Assembly (NCBI GenBank): GCA_027023445.1
Contig: JALVVK010000082.1
Coordinates: 1-35,709, forward strand
From: Deltaproteobacteria bacterium
GTDB lineage: Bacteria > Desulfobacterota > Dissulfuribacteria > Dissulfuribacterales > JALVPX01
Length of the DNA stretch: 35,709 nucleotides
Reading direction: 5' to 3'
The notes beneath the pieces are model-generated. The model saw nothing but the letters and a program-made list of their open reading frames with translations. It did no database searches and was not told the DNA's origin. Made by a program: the position numbers and the translations under genes. Positions 9,229 through 16,775 of this stretch are shown here, piece after piece. The stretch's first letter is position 1; every line of letters begins with the position of its first letter.

Positions 9229-9438
9229 GATAAGATTCTTTTCTTTTTCGACGTAATATTAAAACGGAAGGGATAGAGTAACATCTAATATCATTTTTTT
9301 CATCACTTATCACCTGTTTCGGGGCATGGATGATACCCAAGGCACTTCGGCAAACTTGCAGACCGCGTAATCCGGGTTTATTTCTCTTTGATCCATATCC
9401 ATTATACGGACGAAGGCAAAACCTTTCCAAAGGTGCAT

Positions 9439-9460
9439 TTTCATGCCCTGGGGCATGAAA
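9439..9460. repeat. Palindrome with CATGCCC/GGGCATG core
   Basis: TTTCATGCCC and GGGCATGAAA are perfect 10-base arms separated by 2 bases. The CATGCCC core is shared with a longer palindrome at 16581-16610. It lies between divergent genes and has no T-run, so an operator or a small interspersed palindromic repeat is more likely than a terminator. Confidence 0.5.
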
Positions 9461-9511
9461 CAGTACTTAGCCACGACCCATTATCCATGACCCATTACCC
9501 ACCTTACATCA

Positions 9512-9530
9512 ATGTGACATTTTTGTTACG
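9512..9530 (+). promoter_or_regulatory. Possible Pho-box-like direct repeat upstream of pstC
   Basis: Two imperfect heptamers, TGTGACA and TGTTACG, start 11 bases apart with a T-only spacer, about 90 bases before the pstC start. The 11-base period and AT spacer resemble PhoB boxes, but each copy matches the enterobacterial CTGTCAT heptamer at only about four positions. The call rests mainly on position before pst genes. Confidence 0.27.
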
Positions 9531-9617
9531 GAATGATGAAAAAACAGACAAGACATGTTAAAGCATATGAAATTTTACACGCTTTTTATCTGAAAAATAC
9601 GGCAGGGGAGTTCCACT

Positions 9618-10559
9618 ATGGCTGGCCTGAAAGATACGCCTCGACATAGTTCATGGATGGAAACCGGATTCAGGTTTCTGACCTGGGGGGCAGGATTCTT
9701 TATCCTGATCCTTCTCCTCGCCATGATGGCCGTGCTTATTTATGACGCCTGGCCCGCCATACAAAAATTTGGCCTGGATTTTCTTATTTCCACGGAATGG
9801 AACCCGGTTCTCGGCAAATTTGGCGCCCTTACCACGATTATAGGCACCCTTGTCTCAACCGCCCTTGCCATGATTCTGGCAGTGCCTCTGGCGTTAGGTG
9901 TGGCCCTTTTCCTCACGGAGATGGCGCCGGACTTTTTAAGGCCGGTGTTTGGAACCGCCATTGAGCTGCTTGCGGCAATCCCGTCTATTATCTATGGCAT
10001 GTGGGGTCTTTTTATCTTTGCTCCCATTCTGGCGGATCATGTCCAGCCATGGTTATCAGAGCACCTGGGTTTCCTTCCCCTGTTTCAGGGGCCTCCCATG
10101 GGCATTGGAATGCTTAATGCCGGGATAGTGCTCGCAGTAATGATACTACCGTTTATGGCGTCGGTAATCAGGGATATGCTGCTCATGACGCCCCAGGTCC
10201 TCAAGGAATCAGCCTATGGCCTGGGAGCCACTACCTGGGAGGTTATATGGCAGGTGGTAATGCCATATGGCCGCCGTGGCATAGTTGGCGGGCTGTTCCT
10301 GGGACTTGGCCGCGCGCTTGGAGAGACAATGGCGGTCACGTTTGTTATCGGGAACGCCCACGAGCTGTCATGGTCTCTCTTTGATCCGGCTAACACCATA
10401 GCGTCCACCCTTGCCAACGAATTCACCGAGGCGGCTGACCCGATATATCTTTCCGCCCTGGTGGAACTTGGCCTGGTGCTGTTTCTCATAACCTTTGTGG
10501 TACTGGGTCTGGCCGAATGGTGGCTCAGGCACACGGCTCCCAGAGGCCTGGAGAAATGA
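9618..10559 (+). CDS. pstC: Phosphate ABC transporter permease PstC
   Basis: A 313-aa inner-membrane permease of the high-affinity phosphate importer PstSCAB. It shows about six hydrophobic helices, the first at roughly residues 17-40 (FFILILLLAMMAVLIYDAW). The segment TEWNPVLGKFGALTTIIGTL, the AIPSIIYGMWGLFIFAP helix and the cytoplasmic ABC-coupling loop ESAYGLGATTWEVIWQVVMP (EAA-type) are typical of PstC. The start ATG has GGGGAG 7 bases upstream. It is the first gene of the plus-strand pst run and its stop overlaps pstA by 4 bases. No pstS (binding protein) precedes it, so the substrate-binding protein must be encoded elsewhere. Confidence 0.96.
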   Translation: MAGLKDTPRHSSWMETGFRFLTWGAGFFILILLLAMMAVLIYDAWPAIQKFGLDFLISTEWNPVLGKFGALTTIIGTLVSTALAMILAVPLALGVALFLTEMAPDFLRPVFGTAIELLAAIPSIIYGMWGLFIFAPILADHVQPWLSEHLGFLPLFQGPPMGIGMLNAGIVLAVMILPFMASVIRDMLLMTPQVLKESAYGLGATTWEVIWQVVMPYGRRGIVGGLFLGLGRALGETMAVTFVIGNAHELSWSLFDPANTIASTLANEFTEAADPIYLSALVELGLVLFLITFVVLGLAEWWLRHTAPRGLEK

Positions 10560-11413
10560 TGAAGACAAGATCAAAGACCGTCAGGAAACTTGTCAATATC
10601 GCCGCATTGCTGGCTTCAGGTCTTTCGGCCATTATCGGGCTGGTATTCCTTGTGTGGATCCTGCTGGATGTTTTTTCAAAGGGGATAGGCGCCATTAACT
10701 GGAAATTTTTCACTGAATTGCCTACGCCTCCCGGAATTTCCGGCGGCGGCCTTGCCAATGCCATGTTAGGAACGGTGATAATTACCGTGCTGGCTACTAT
10801 TTTGGGTGTGCCCCTTGGAATTCTGGCAGGAACCTACCTGTCCGAATTCGGCCGGAACCGGCTGGGTGAGATAATACGTTTTCTGACCAACACCTTTGTA
10901 AGCGCCCCGTCCATAGTTATCGGCGTGTTTGTGTACGCGGTAATGGTGGTACCTCTGGGGAATTTTTCAGGCCTTGCCGGCGGCATCTCCCTTGCTATCA
11001 TAATGCTGCCCGTGGTCACAAGGACTACCGAGGAGATGCTGAGGCTTGTGCCGGACAGTATGCGGGAAGCGGCTCTGGCCCTTGGCGCTCCATACTGGCA
11101 TATGGTATGGAAAGTGGCATACAGGAGCGCCGGTGCCGGCATGATGACAGGGATCATCCTTGCGATTGCCAGGGTTTCCGGGGAAACCGCACCGTTATTG
11201 TTTACCGCGCTCAACAGTCCCTACTGGCCAAACGGTATTATGCAACCAATGGCCAATTTGACGGTTACCATTTTTAACTATGCCATGTCCCCTTATGAGG
11301 ACTGGCAGGTCCAGGCCTGGGGGGGATCCCTTCTGATCGCCCTTACTGTGCTGGTAATGAATATTGCCGCCAGGATGGTGGTCCGGCGCGCAGGCAAATC
11401 GAGGAAGCGATGA
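10556..11413 (+). CDS. pstA: Phosphate ABC transporter permease PstA
   Basis: The second permease of the Pst phosphate importer, 285 aa from the ATG that overlaps the pstC stop as ATGA (a second in-frame ATG follows at 10559). [19 protein letters not shown] is the conserved N-terminal periplasmic segment, followed by [19 protein letters not shown] and [13 protein letters not shown]. The coupling loop is [20 protein letters not shown]. The segment with [15 protein letters not shown] is diagnostic for PstA. Its stop overlaps pstB by 4 bases. A 13-residue upstream extension in the same frame is inside pstC and is unlikely to be used. Confidence 0.96.
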   Translation: MMKTRSKTVRKLVNIAALLASGLSAIIGLVFLVWILLDVFSKGIGAINWKFFTELPTPPGISGGGLANAMLGTVIITVLATILGVPLGILAGTYLSEFGRNRLGEIIRFLTNTFVSAPSIVIGVFVYAVMVVPLGNFSGLAGGISLAIIMLPVVTRTTEEMLRLVPDSMREAALALGAPYWHMVWKVAYRSAGAGMMTGIILAIARVSGETAPLLFTALNSPYWPNGIMQPMANLTVTIFNYAMSPYEDWQVQAWGGSLLIALTVLVMNIAARMVVRRAGKSRKR

Positions 11414-12186
11414 AGTTTCTCCCAACAGATATCCCCGTGAAGATACAGGTCAGGGGCCTCAACTTCTTTTACGGCAGGAAGCAGGCGCTTTTTGAAAATA
11501 ACCTGGATGTGGCGGAAAAAAAGGTTACGGCCTTTATAGGGCCGTCAGGGTGTGGAAAATCCACCCATATCCGCACATACAACAGGATGTATTCCCTTTA
11601 TCCGGATCAGCGGGCAGAGGGCGAGCTGATCATGGATGGCAGAAATATCCTGGGCGACGACGTGGATCTTATTGATCTCAGGACAAGGGTGGGCATGGTT
11701 TTCCAGAAACCGACCCCCTTTCCAATGACCGTTTTTGATAATGTGGCCTATGGCATCAGGCTGAAATCCAGGATGTCAAAGGAGATCTTAAAGGAGAAGG
11801 TGGAAAAGGCATTAAGGGACGCGGCCCTTTGGGACGAAGTCAAGGATCATCTGCACAGCCTGGGGACAGATCTTTCCGGCGGACAGCAGCAGAGGTTATG
11901 CATAGCCCGGGCCATAGCCGTGGAGCCCGAGGTTATCCTTATGGATGAGCCCTGCTCTGCCCTTGATCCCGTGGCTACCTATAAGATAGAAGACCTTATC
12001 GGGCGGCTGAAGACGCGTTTTACCATTGTAATCGTAACGCATAACATGCAACAGGCCGCAAGGGTATCGGACTATACGGCCTTTTTCTACCTTGGGAAGT
12101 GTATTGAATTCGGGGATACGGAAAAAATATTTACCAATCCCACGGAAAAGGAAACCGAAGACTATATAACAGGCCGGTTTGGTTAA
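11410..12186 (+). CDS. pstB: Phosphate import ATP-binding protein PstB
   Basis: A 258-aa ATPase that powers phosphate import through PstCA. It has Walker [10 protein letters not shown], the PstB-typical [11 protein letters not shown] stretch, Q-loop region [20 protein letters not shown], signature [14 protein letters not shown], Walker [14 protein letters not shown] and H-loop [19 protein letters not shown]. The residue after the Walker A KST is His where many PstB proteins have Leu, a minor oddity. The ATG overlaps the pstA stop by 4 bases. phoU, which commonly follows pstB, is replaced here by cmk after only 3 bases. Confidence 0.97.
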   Translation: MKFLPTDIPVKIQVRGLNFFYGRKQALFENNLDVAEKKVTAFIGPSGCGKSTHIRTYNRMYSLYPDQRAEGELIMDGRNILGDDVDLIDLRTRVGMVFQKPTPFPMTVFDNVAYGIRLKSRMSKEILKEKVEKALRDAALWDEVKDHLHSLGTDLSGGQQQRLCIARAIAVEPEVILMDEPCSALDPVATYKIEDLIGRLKTRFTIVIVTHNMQQAARVSDYTAFFYLGKCIEFGDTEKIFTNPTEKETEDYITGRFG

Positions 12187-12189
12187 TCA

Positions 12190-12858
12190 ATGGTTATTAC
12201 CATAGACGGCCCGGCAGGGGCGGGTAAAAGCACGGTGGGCAGGGAACTGGCAAAAAGCCTGGGGTTTACCTACCTTGACACGGGGGCAATGTACAGGGCC
12301 GTGGCCCTGGCAGCACTGAAGTCCTCTGTGTCCATTGATGATGCCAATGGCCTGGATACCCTGTGCCCTGGGCTTGTCATAAAATTTTCAGGCAGCAGGA
12401 TCCTTTTGAACGGAAAGGATATAACCGAGGATATAAGAACCCCTCTCATGGACAGGCTTTCCTCCGCGGTCTCCGCTGTTCCGGTGGTCAGAACCCATCT
12501 GACAAGGCTGCAGAGGGAAATGGCAAGAGGCATTGACCTTGTGGCAGAGGGCCGGGATATGGGCACGGTGGTGTTTCCTCATGCTGAATTCAAGTTTTTT
12601 CTTACTGCCTCTCCAGAGGAACGGGCAAGGAGGCGTAAGGGGGACATTGAAAGAAAGGGTATAGATATGCCCTTTGAAGAGATCCTGGCCGCGATCAGGG
12701 CCAGGGACGCGGCGGATTCAAACAGGCCTGTCGCGCCTCTCAGGCCCGCTGAAGACGCCGTGCTCGTGGATTCTTCCGAGTTGAATATAAGTCAGGTAAT
12801 CGAACTTATGACCCGTCACGTAAAAAACAGGATGCGTGCCTCAACCATATCCCCTTAG
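12190..12858 (+). CDS. cmk: Cytidylate kinase
   Basis: A 222-aa cytoplasmic kinase that phosphorylates CMP and dCMP with ATP for nucleotide supply. The P-loop is IDGPAGAGKSTVGRELA, followed by YLDTGAMYRAVALAA, the NMP-binding insert region and LVAEGRDMGTVVFPHAEFKF. The lid region contains ARRRKGD and RDAADSNRPVAPL. Length and motif order match the bacterial Cmk family. The start lies 3 bases after pstB and has only a weak ribosome site, so it is probably co-transcribed and partly coupled with the pst genes. Why a nucleotide kinase follows phosphate import here is not obvious. Confidence 0.95.
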   Translation: MVITIDGPAGAGKSTVGRELAKSLGFTYLDTGAMYRAVALAALKSSVSIDDANGLDTLCPGLVIKFSGSRILLNGKDITEDIRTPLMDRLSSAVSAVPVVRTHLTRLQREMARGIDLVAEGRDMGTVVFPHAEFKFFLTASPEERARRRKGDIERKGIDMPFEEILAAIRARDAADSNRPVAPLRPAEDAVLVDSSELNISQVIELMTRHVKNRMRASTISP

Positions 12859-13158
12859 TCATCCTACTGTTTCATGGTACAAGGTTTACGGTACCCGGTA
12901 CAAGGGGCAGGGTGCCGGGTTTAAGAGGGAGCCGGCACCTCGAAATACTAATGTTAAATGGTAAATTCTGAATGTTAATTTAAGGTGCTGACTTATTATA
13001 TAGCTTTCAGAATCTGATAAAAATTTGTTTGCCGCAACCTACAATTCAGCATTTATTATTCAACATTTTCATTCCCAGGAATGTAAGGTACCGCTTAGGG
13101 TGACGGTTTGAATTATCCCGGATGATGTTCCCTTGAACAGGAAAATTGGGTATGGAGT
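12859..13158. other. Intergenic region between cmk and the MarR gene
   Basis: About 300 bases with no supportable gene. It holds two direct copies of GGTACAAGG (12876-12884 and 12897-12905) and a GC-rich hairpin at 12911-12939, then an AT-rich stretch that probably includes the promoter of the MarR gene. Confidence 0.5.
12911..12939 (+). terminator. Possible terminator hairpin after cmk
   Basis: GGTGCCGG and CCGGCACC form a perfect 8-base stem with a 13-base loop, 52 bases after the cmk stop. No T-run follows, so it would be an atypical terminator, or simply an mRNA 3' end hairpin. Confidence 0.3.
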
Positions 13159-13629
13159 ATGGACAAACAGGCGTATAAATTTATGGACGGGCGTTTCGAT
13201 ATAGATGATTGTCTCGGCTTTATGGCCAACAGACTGGTCAGGGTTTTCCAAAAGGCGGTGGACAAAAGGGTGGCTGATCATGGTCTTACCACCGCGCAGT
13301 TCTGCGTTCTTGCCAAGTTGTCAGAGGAAGAGGGAATTACCCAGACCGAGCTTGCCCAGCGCCTGTTTATAGAGAGTCCCACCCTGGTGCGTACCCTTGA
13401 CAGGCTTGAATCCTCTGGAATCATTGAGAGAAGAAGGGACCCACAGGATAGAAGGGCCTATCACATTCACCTGTTGCCAAAAGGAAAGGAACTTGTTGAC
13501 TTTGTGGAAAAAGTGGGACAGGACGTACATCAGGTAGCCACTGCGGATCTCAGCCAGGATGAACTTTACATGCTGAAAAAGGCCCTTTACAGGCTGTGGC
13601 AAAACCTTGCACAGGATATCGAGAGGTAA
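13159..13629 (+). CDS. MarR-family transcriptional regulator
   Basis: A 156-aa winged-helix regulator that should bind DNA as a dimer and respond to small ligands or oxidation. DHGLTTAQFCVLAKLSEEEG and ITQTELAQRLFIESPTLVRT form the DNA-binding helices, and LDRLESSGIIERRRDPQDRR is the classic MarR wing with its DPxDRR motif. N- and C-terminal helices form the dimer interface. It starts after an AT-rich intergenic region and ends 6 bases before the convergent DUF72 gene. No neighbouring efflux or catabolic gene indicates its target. The ribosome site is weak; an ATG at residue 9 is an alternative start. Confidence 0.93.
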   Translation: MDKQAYKFMDGRFDIDDCLGFMANRLVRVFQKAVDKRVADHGLTTAQFCVLAKLSEEEGITQTELAQRLFIESPTLVRTLDRLESSGIIERRRDPQDRRAYHIHLLPKGKELVDFVEKVGQDVHQVATADLSQDELYMLKKALYRLWQNLAQDIER

Positions 13630-13635
13630 CAGGCA

Positions 13636-14364
13636 TCAGTCTGTCCCCGGATGCCGGATCATGCGGAGCATGGCCAACGCGTCATCAGCCGCGCTGCCGT
13701 CTGCCGTATTGTCAAAGTACACAAAGGTTTCCACCTTCCATTTCCTGATACGGTCTATCCATTTACTCAGTTCGTCCGGTCCATAGCTTCCGGTGTAAAG
13801 GCCCCGGGTGCCATGCAGCCTGACATAGGCCATGTCGGCGGTTGTTATTATGGACATTGGATAGTGTCCCGCCGAATGGCTTATAACCCAGGCGACGCCG
13901 TGATCCCCGAGAATGTGCCAGACATCTTCCGTGTGCCAGGTGGGATGACGTGCCTCAAGTGCTATTCTGCCATCCTTTGGCTGCAGTGAGAGGAATGATG
14001 TGAGAAGATCCTGATCATAGGGCAGGTTGGGGGGCAACTGGAAAAGAGCAACAGCCATTTTGTCTTTTAATGGCGCTACTGACTGCCAGAAGCGGTTTAT
14101 CTCCTCCTGTGATACTGCAAGCCTTCTTATGTGCGTGAGGAACCTGGATGCCTTGACCGACCATAGAAAGCCTACGGGCGTCCGCCGATACCAGCCCTGC
14201 CATACCTTTTCGGGGAACCCCCTGTAAAAGCTCGCGTTAAGTTCGACCGTTTCAAACCGTTGGGCGTAAGCCTCCAGATACCTGCGCCTGGGAGTGCCTT
14301 CCGGGTACAGCTTTCCGGCAAAGCAGTCATAGTTCCATCCGCTTGTGCCTATGTGTATCTTCAT
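13636..14364 (-). CDS. DUF72 family protein (YecE-like)
   Basis: A 242-aa member of the DUF72/YecE family, which adopts a TIM-barrel fold and has no firmly established biochemical role. The start MKIHIGTSGWNYDCF is the family's characteristic opening, followed by RRYLEAYAQRFETVELNASFYR and VKASRFLTHIRRL. Near the C-terminus YVRLHGTRGLYTGSYG and VETFVYFDNTADGSAADDALAML are also family motifs. The reading frame is open for 36 more residues upstream, but the conserved N-terminus argues for the ATG at 14364, with an ATG at 14382 as the alternative. It is convergent with the MarR gene. Confidence 0.9.
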   Translation of the reverse strand: MKIHIGTSGWNYDCFAGKLYPEGTPRRRYLEAYAQRFETVELNASFYRGFPEKVWQGWYRRTPVGFLWSVKASRFLTHIRRLAVSQEEINRFWQSVAPLKDKMAVALFQLPPNLPYDQDLLTSFLSLQPKDGRIALEARHPTWHTEDVWHILGDHGVAWVISHSAGHYPMSIITTADMAYVRLHGTRGLYTGSYGPDELSKWIDRIRKWKVETFVYFDNTADGSAADDALAMLRMIRHPGTD

Positions 14365-14493
14365 AATGTTATAAATGTTCATGGCCAGGGCTGTTGTCAT
14401 CCCCCAGGCAAACTTTTTGAGGTACGAAACGCCACAAAAGGGCCTGATCACGGTTAAAGCCACGCGTGGCACAGAGAAGAGAGGCGCATATGG

Positions 14494-15066
14494 CTAATTT
14501 ATGGGCACCACTTTGTTCTCATTCAGGATTTCCAGGTACCTGCTGACCCTTGTTTTATGCCACCGGCTGTAGGCCCGCGCCAGGTTGGATTCGTCCATGA
14601 AATGCATGTCGCCTGATATTTCAGTCAGAATTTCCGTAAGATACAGGAATTCGGCCACGAGCTGTGAATAAAGAACAAAAAGCTCTTTCTGTGTCCTGTA
14701 GTTGCTGTATGTGTCTGAAAGCATATGATAAGATTTTTTGCCAAGATCTATGAAGTAATCAATGTCTACCATCCTTCTTGTCAAATGCTCTGGATACAGG
14801 CCTGAAAATATGAGGGATATGTCCCCGACCACCCTGAGATCCCGTATTTTTTCAAAGATGTTTTTCTGCAGGGCCTCAAGCAGGAATATGCTCAGGGGCT
14901 TGTCCTGGATGAGGTCTGAGTAGAAAAAGTCCTCGCTTTCGGAAAGGTGTTTCAGTAAATGCAGCAGGTACAGTTTTGAGTGGGCGCTGAGATGCTTTTT
15001 CAGTTTTTCCTCTGCCGCCTCTATCTCGTCCACGAAAAAGGCATCGAAATTTTTGACGAGTTCCAT
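14494..15066 (-). CDS. Hypothetical 190-aa helical protein
   Basis: I do not recognise this protein. It has a strong ribosome site (AAGGAGGT, 9 bases before the ATG) and normal codon use, so it is very likely expressed. The sequence is rich in Leu, Glu, Lys and Tyr and looks all-helical, with no signal peptide or membrane segment. Segments such as KLYLLHLLKHLSESEDFF and YSQLVAEFLYLTEILTEISG suggest amphipathic helices. It ends with WHKTRVSRYLEILNENKVV. It follows a small Cys-containing ORF by 74 bases on the same strand and precedes the DUF72 gene by about 130 bases. No function is proposed. Confidence 0.8.
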   Translation of the reverse strand: MELVKNFDAFFVDEIEAAEEKLKKHLSAHSKLYLLHLLKHLSESEDFFYSDLIQDKPLSIFLLEALQKNIFEKIRDLRVVGDISLIFSGLYPEHLTRRMVDIDYFIDLGKKSYHMLSDTYSNYRTQKELFVLYSQLVAEFLYLTEILTEISGDMHFMDESNLARAYSRWHKTRVSRYLEILNENKVVPIN

Positions 15067-15140
15067 GAGAGCTTGACCTCCTTATATCTTTCTTATCGGC
15101 TTTTTCTGCGTATAAGGATAAGACAGGAGACCTCTCGGCA

Positions 15141-15311
15141 TCAGCCATCCCTGACGCCGGGCAGCATGCATACACCTCCGGCACAGCAAACTTTAATATC
15201 GTACGCGTTCAGCACTCTGAGCCCCTCCTCCATCCTCTCCGGTGAAAGAGGTCCAAACCCGAATTCTTTTATCCGCATGCCTATATCTTTTAGGCCAAAG
15301 GCAAAAGGCAT
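15141..15311 (-). CDS. Small 56-aa ORF with Cys pair
   Basis: A short frame encoding 56 residues, ending DIKVCCAGGVCMLPGVRDG, with a CC pair and a third Cys five residues on. The codons look protein-like (for example KEFGFGPLSPERMEEGLRVL). No good ribosome site precedes the ATG; a second ATG at residue 12 is possible. It lies between an IS66 TnpB remnant and the 190-aa hypothetical gene on the same strand. It could be a small metal-binding protein or the tail of a decayed gene. I do not recognise the family. Confidence 0.4.
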   Translation of the reverse strand: MPFAFGLKDIGMRIKEFGFGPLSPERMEEGLRVLNAYDIKVCCAGGVCMLPGVRDG

Positions 15312-15335
15312 TGCAATCCCAGTACAAGACCTTAA

Positions 15336-15437
15336 CTATGTCTCACTCCTTTTGCAAAAGACGAAGAATTGACCGAATCTCATGTCCGTGACACCAACCG
15401 CCAGATACACCTTGAGGTTTGGAAGGTATGGGAACAT
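15336..15437 (-). pseudogene. IS66-family TnpB (Orf2) remnant
   Basis: The reading frame starting at the ATG at 15437 gives LPNLKVYLAVGVTDMR, which is the conserved opening of IS66 Orf2/TnpB, then jumps to GQFFVFCKR, which matches the conserved LFVFCNR segment further along that protein. The roughly 20 residues normally between them are missing and the frame stops just after, so this is an internally deleted, truncated copy. No tnpC lies downstream of it. TnpB is the accessory protein of IS66 transposition. Confidence 0.65.
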
Positions 15438-15501
15438 CAAAGGGGCTTGGTGGAATGGATCATCCCGCAGACAAACCGGTCTCAGCCCCGTCCGCCAGGG
15501 A

Positions 15502-15961
15502 CTAAGGGGTGTCAAAATCGCATTTGAATCCTCCAAGAATTTCCTGAAATCTCCCAGAAAGGTCACGCAGTCTACCTGCCGCGCCCTGCACCTCCTGCCG
15601 GACCACGGCTACTATGGACTCTACGGCCTTAATGGCTTTGGCCGCTCCCTGCTGCAGACCCTGAACGATCCCGTCGATCTGGCAAGCCCTTTTCCCGGCG
15701 CACTGAGGTCTGTCTCTATCTCCCCTTCTGTCTTCTGCCCGGAATCGAATCCGTCCATGTCCAGGCGCAGGCCCAGCAGATTCTGGGGAAAATCCTCGTT
15801 CATGACCATGTCGATCTCTGCCCTGCGTTTTCAGTTCATCCGTACTTCTTACTGCCTCCAGAACGGCCAGAATGCCCGTAATGCCAAGGAAAACAATGGA
15901 CAAGGCCCCGCCCCCCTAACAGAATCCTTTTCCTGATATTCAGCCTCGATTTTATCTTCAT
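15502..15961 (-). pseudogene. Frameshifted membrane-anchored gene, possible chemoreceptor-like N-terminus
   Basis: A strong ribosome site (AAGGGGGG) precedes an ATG at 15961 that opens MKIKSRLNIRKRILLGG. This runs out of frame at a C6/G6 tract (15911-15916). One base fewer there would continue into LSIVFLGITGILAVLEAV, a membrane helix. A second shift then leads to AEIDMVMNEDFPQNLLG and a third back to GIVQGLQQGAAKAIKAVES and a stop at 15502. The composite of about 150 residues is a signal-anchored, mostly helical protein, reminiscent of the N-terminal part of chemoreceptors but without a signalling domain. It is either a decayed gene or one affected by sequence errors. Confidence 0.5.
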
Positions 15962-16372
15962 AGTTCCCCCCTTGAAATATCACTCAAAGTCATCATGGCG
16001 CAACATTTTTGACGTAATAACAATAAATTGTCATAACAAACCCTACGCCTTCGCCTGAGGATAAAGACCCTTACAAGGTTATTTAAGGTTAATCGTATTA
16101 TTAAAGTTGCCACCTTAATCGTTTTTAGCAAAATAATCTTTTTGTTTTTTATTATTAAAGATATAAATATTATTGACCAAAACGATTAAAACGCTTAAAG
16201 TGCTCGAAATACAATCTTGAATAACTGGGCACGGATGGAATAGATTGGCCTTCGGGGTTCGAGGAATTAAACCTGCTTACAGCAAGATTGACTAAAAAAA
16301 CTCAACTTTCGAAGTAAATTTGCGTAGGTTTTTAAGGTCAACATATTGAAATAATTTATATATTCTACTTAA

Positions 16373-16436
16373 AGAGTCCTTTCTTTTCGATTATAGTGTT
16401 GATCACCAACCCAACATTACAATCAGAAAGGACTCT
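16373..16436. repeat. Inverted repeat with 12-base arms
   Basis: AGAGTCCTTTCT (16373-16384) and AGAAAGGACTCT (16425-16436) are perfect reverse complements 40 bases apart. The right arm holds an AAAGGA that is well placed as ribosome site for the mini-ORF at 16440. It may be the end of a degenerate insertion element, a MITE-like remnant or a regulatory hairpin. Confidence 0.5.
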
Positions 16437-16439
16437 GTG

Positions 16440-16493
16440 ATGAAGAGTAACGAAATTTCCTGGGATGAACAAGCTCAAAAGCAGAGGTTATGA
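16440..16493 (+). CDS. Possible 17-aa ORF or truncated gene start
   Basis: ATG with AAAGGA 7 bases upstream, encoding MKSNEISWDEQAQKQRL and then a stop. It could be a leader peptide or the first codons of a transposase whose body is lost, as it directly follows an inverted repeat. Very low confidence as a functional gene. Confidence 0.2.
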   Translation: MKSNEISWDEQAQKQRL

Positions 16494-16580
16494 TGATAAC
16501 TCAACCTTAGGAGTTGTATAATTAGCTTAAAAAACATTAGATTCGCCATGGACAGACATGGACTCAAATGGACAAATACC

Positions 16581-16610
16581 TTTAGTCATGCCCGACCGGG
16601 CATGACTAAA
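16581..16610. repeat. Long palindrome with CATGCCC/GGGCATG core
   Basis: TTTAGTCATGCCCG and CGGGCATGACTAAA are perfect 14-base arms separated by 2 bases. The core matches the palindrome at 9439-9460. It lies about 165 bases before the first gene of the signalling operon. It could be an operator, a small interspersed palindrome or an attenuator-like hairpin; no T-run follows. Confidence 0.55.
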
Positions 16611-16775
16611 CTCCAAAAAGGTAACCATTGGCGACCCTTGTCAGGGCTGCAAAATTGTCTATGTGGGTCCATGGCTAAAAAAGTCTCTGATCTTGGATGT
16701 ATTATTTGTTTTTACTTTCAACAGGTTATTTGAGTAAAAAAATAATACCAGGGGTTGATCAGAAGGAGGCCTCGA

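Larger units (their letters stand above)
9223..9617. other. Divergent intergenic region between msbA and pstC
   Basis: This stretch must hold the promoters for the msbA cluster (minus) and the pst operon (plus). It contains no convincing ORF. It carries the short inverted repeat at 9439-9460, two direct copies of GACCCATTA (9475-9483 and 9489-9497), and a possible Pho-box-like repeat before pstC. No clear -35/-10 pair was identified. Confidence 0.5.
15962..16775. other. AT-rich intergenic region before the signalling operon
   Basis: About 800 bases without a convincing full-length gene, markedly AT-rich between about 16000 and 16400. It contains a 12-base-arm inverted repeat (16373-16436), a possible 17-codon ORF (16440-16493) and a long palindrome (16581-16610). 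The promoter of the downstream signalling operon is presumably here, but no clear sigma-70 or sigma-54 motif could be fixed by eye. Confidence 0.5.

Noticed and set aside
15382-15936. Plus-strand open frame of 184 codons
   Set aside because: It lies antisense to both the IS66 TnpB remnant and the frameshifted gene. Its sequence is rich in Ser, Arg and Pro with no recognisable motif, as expected of an antisense shadow.
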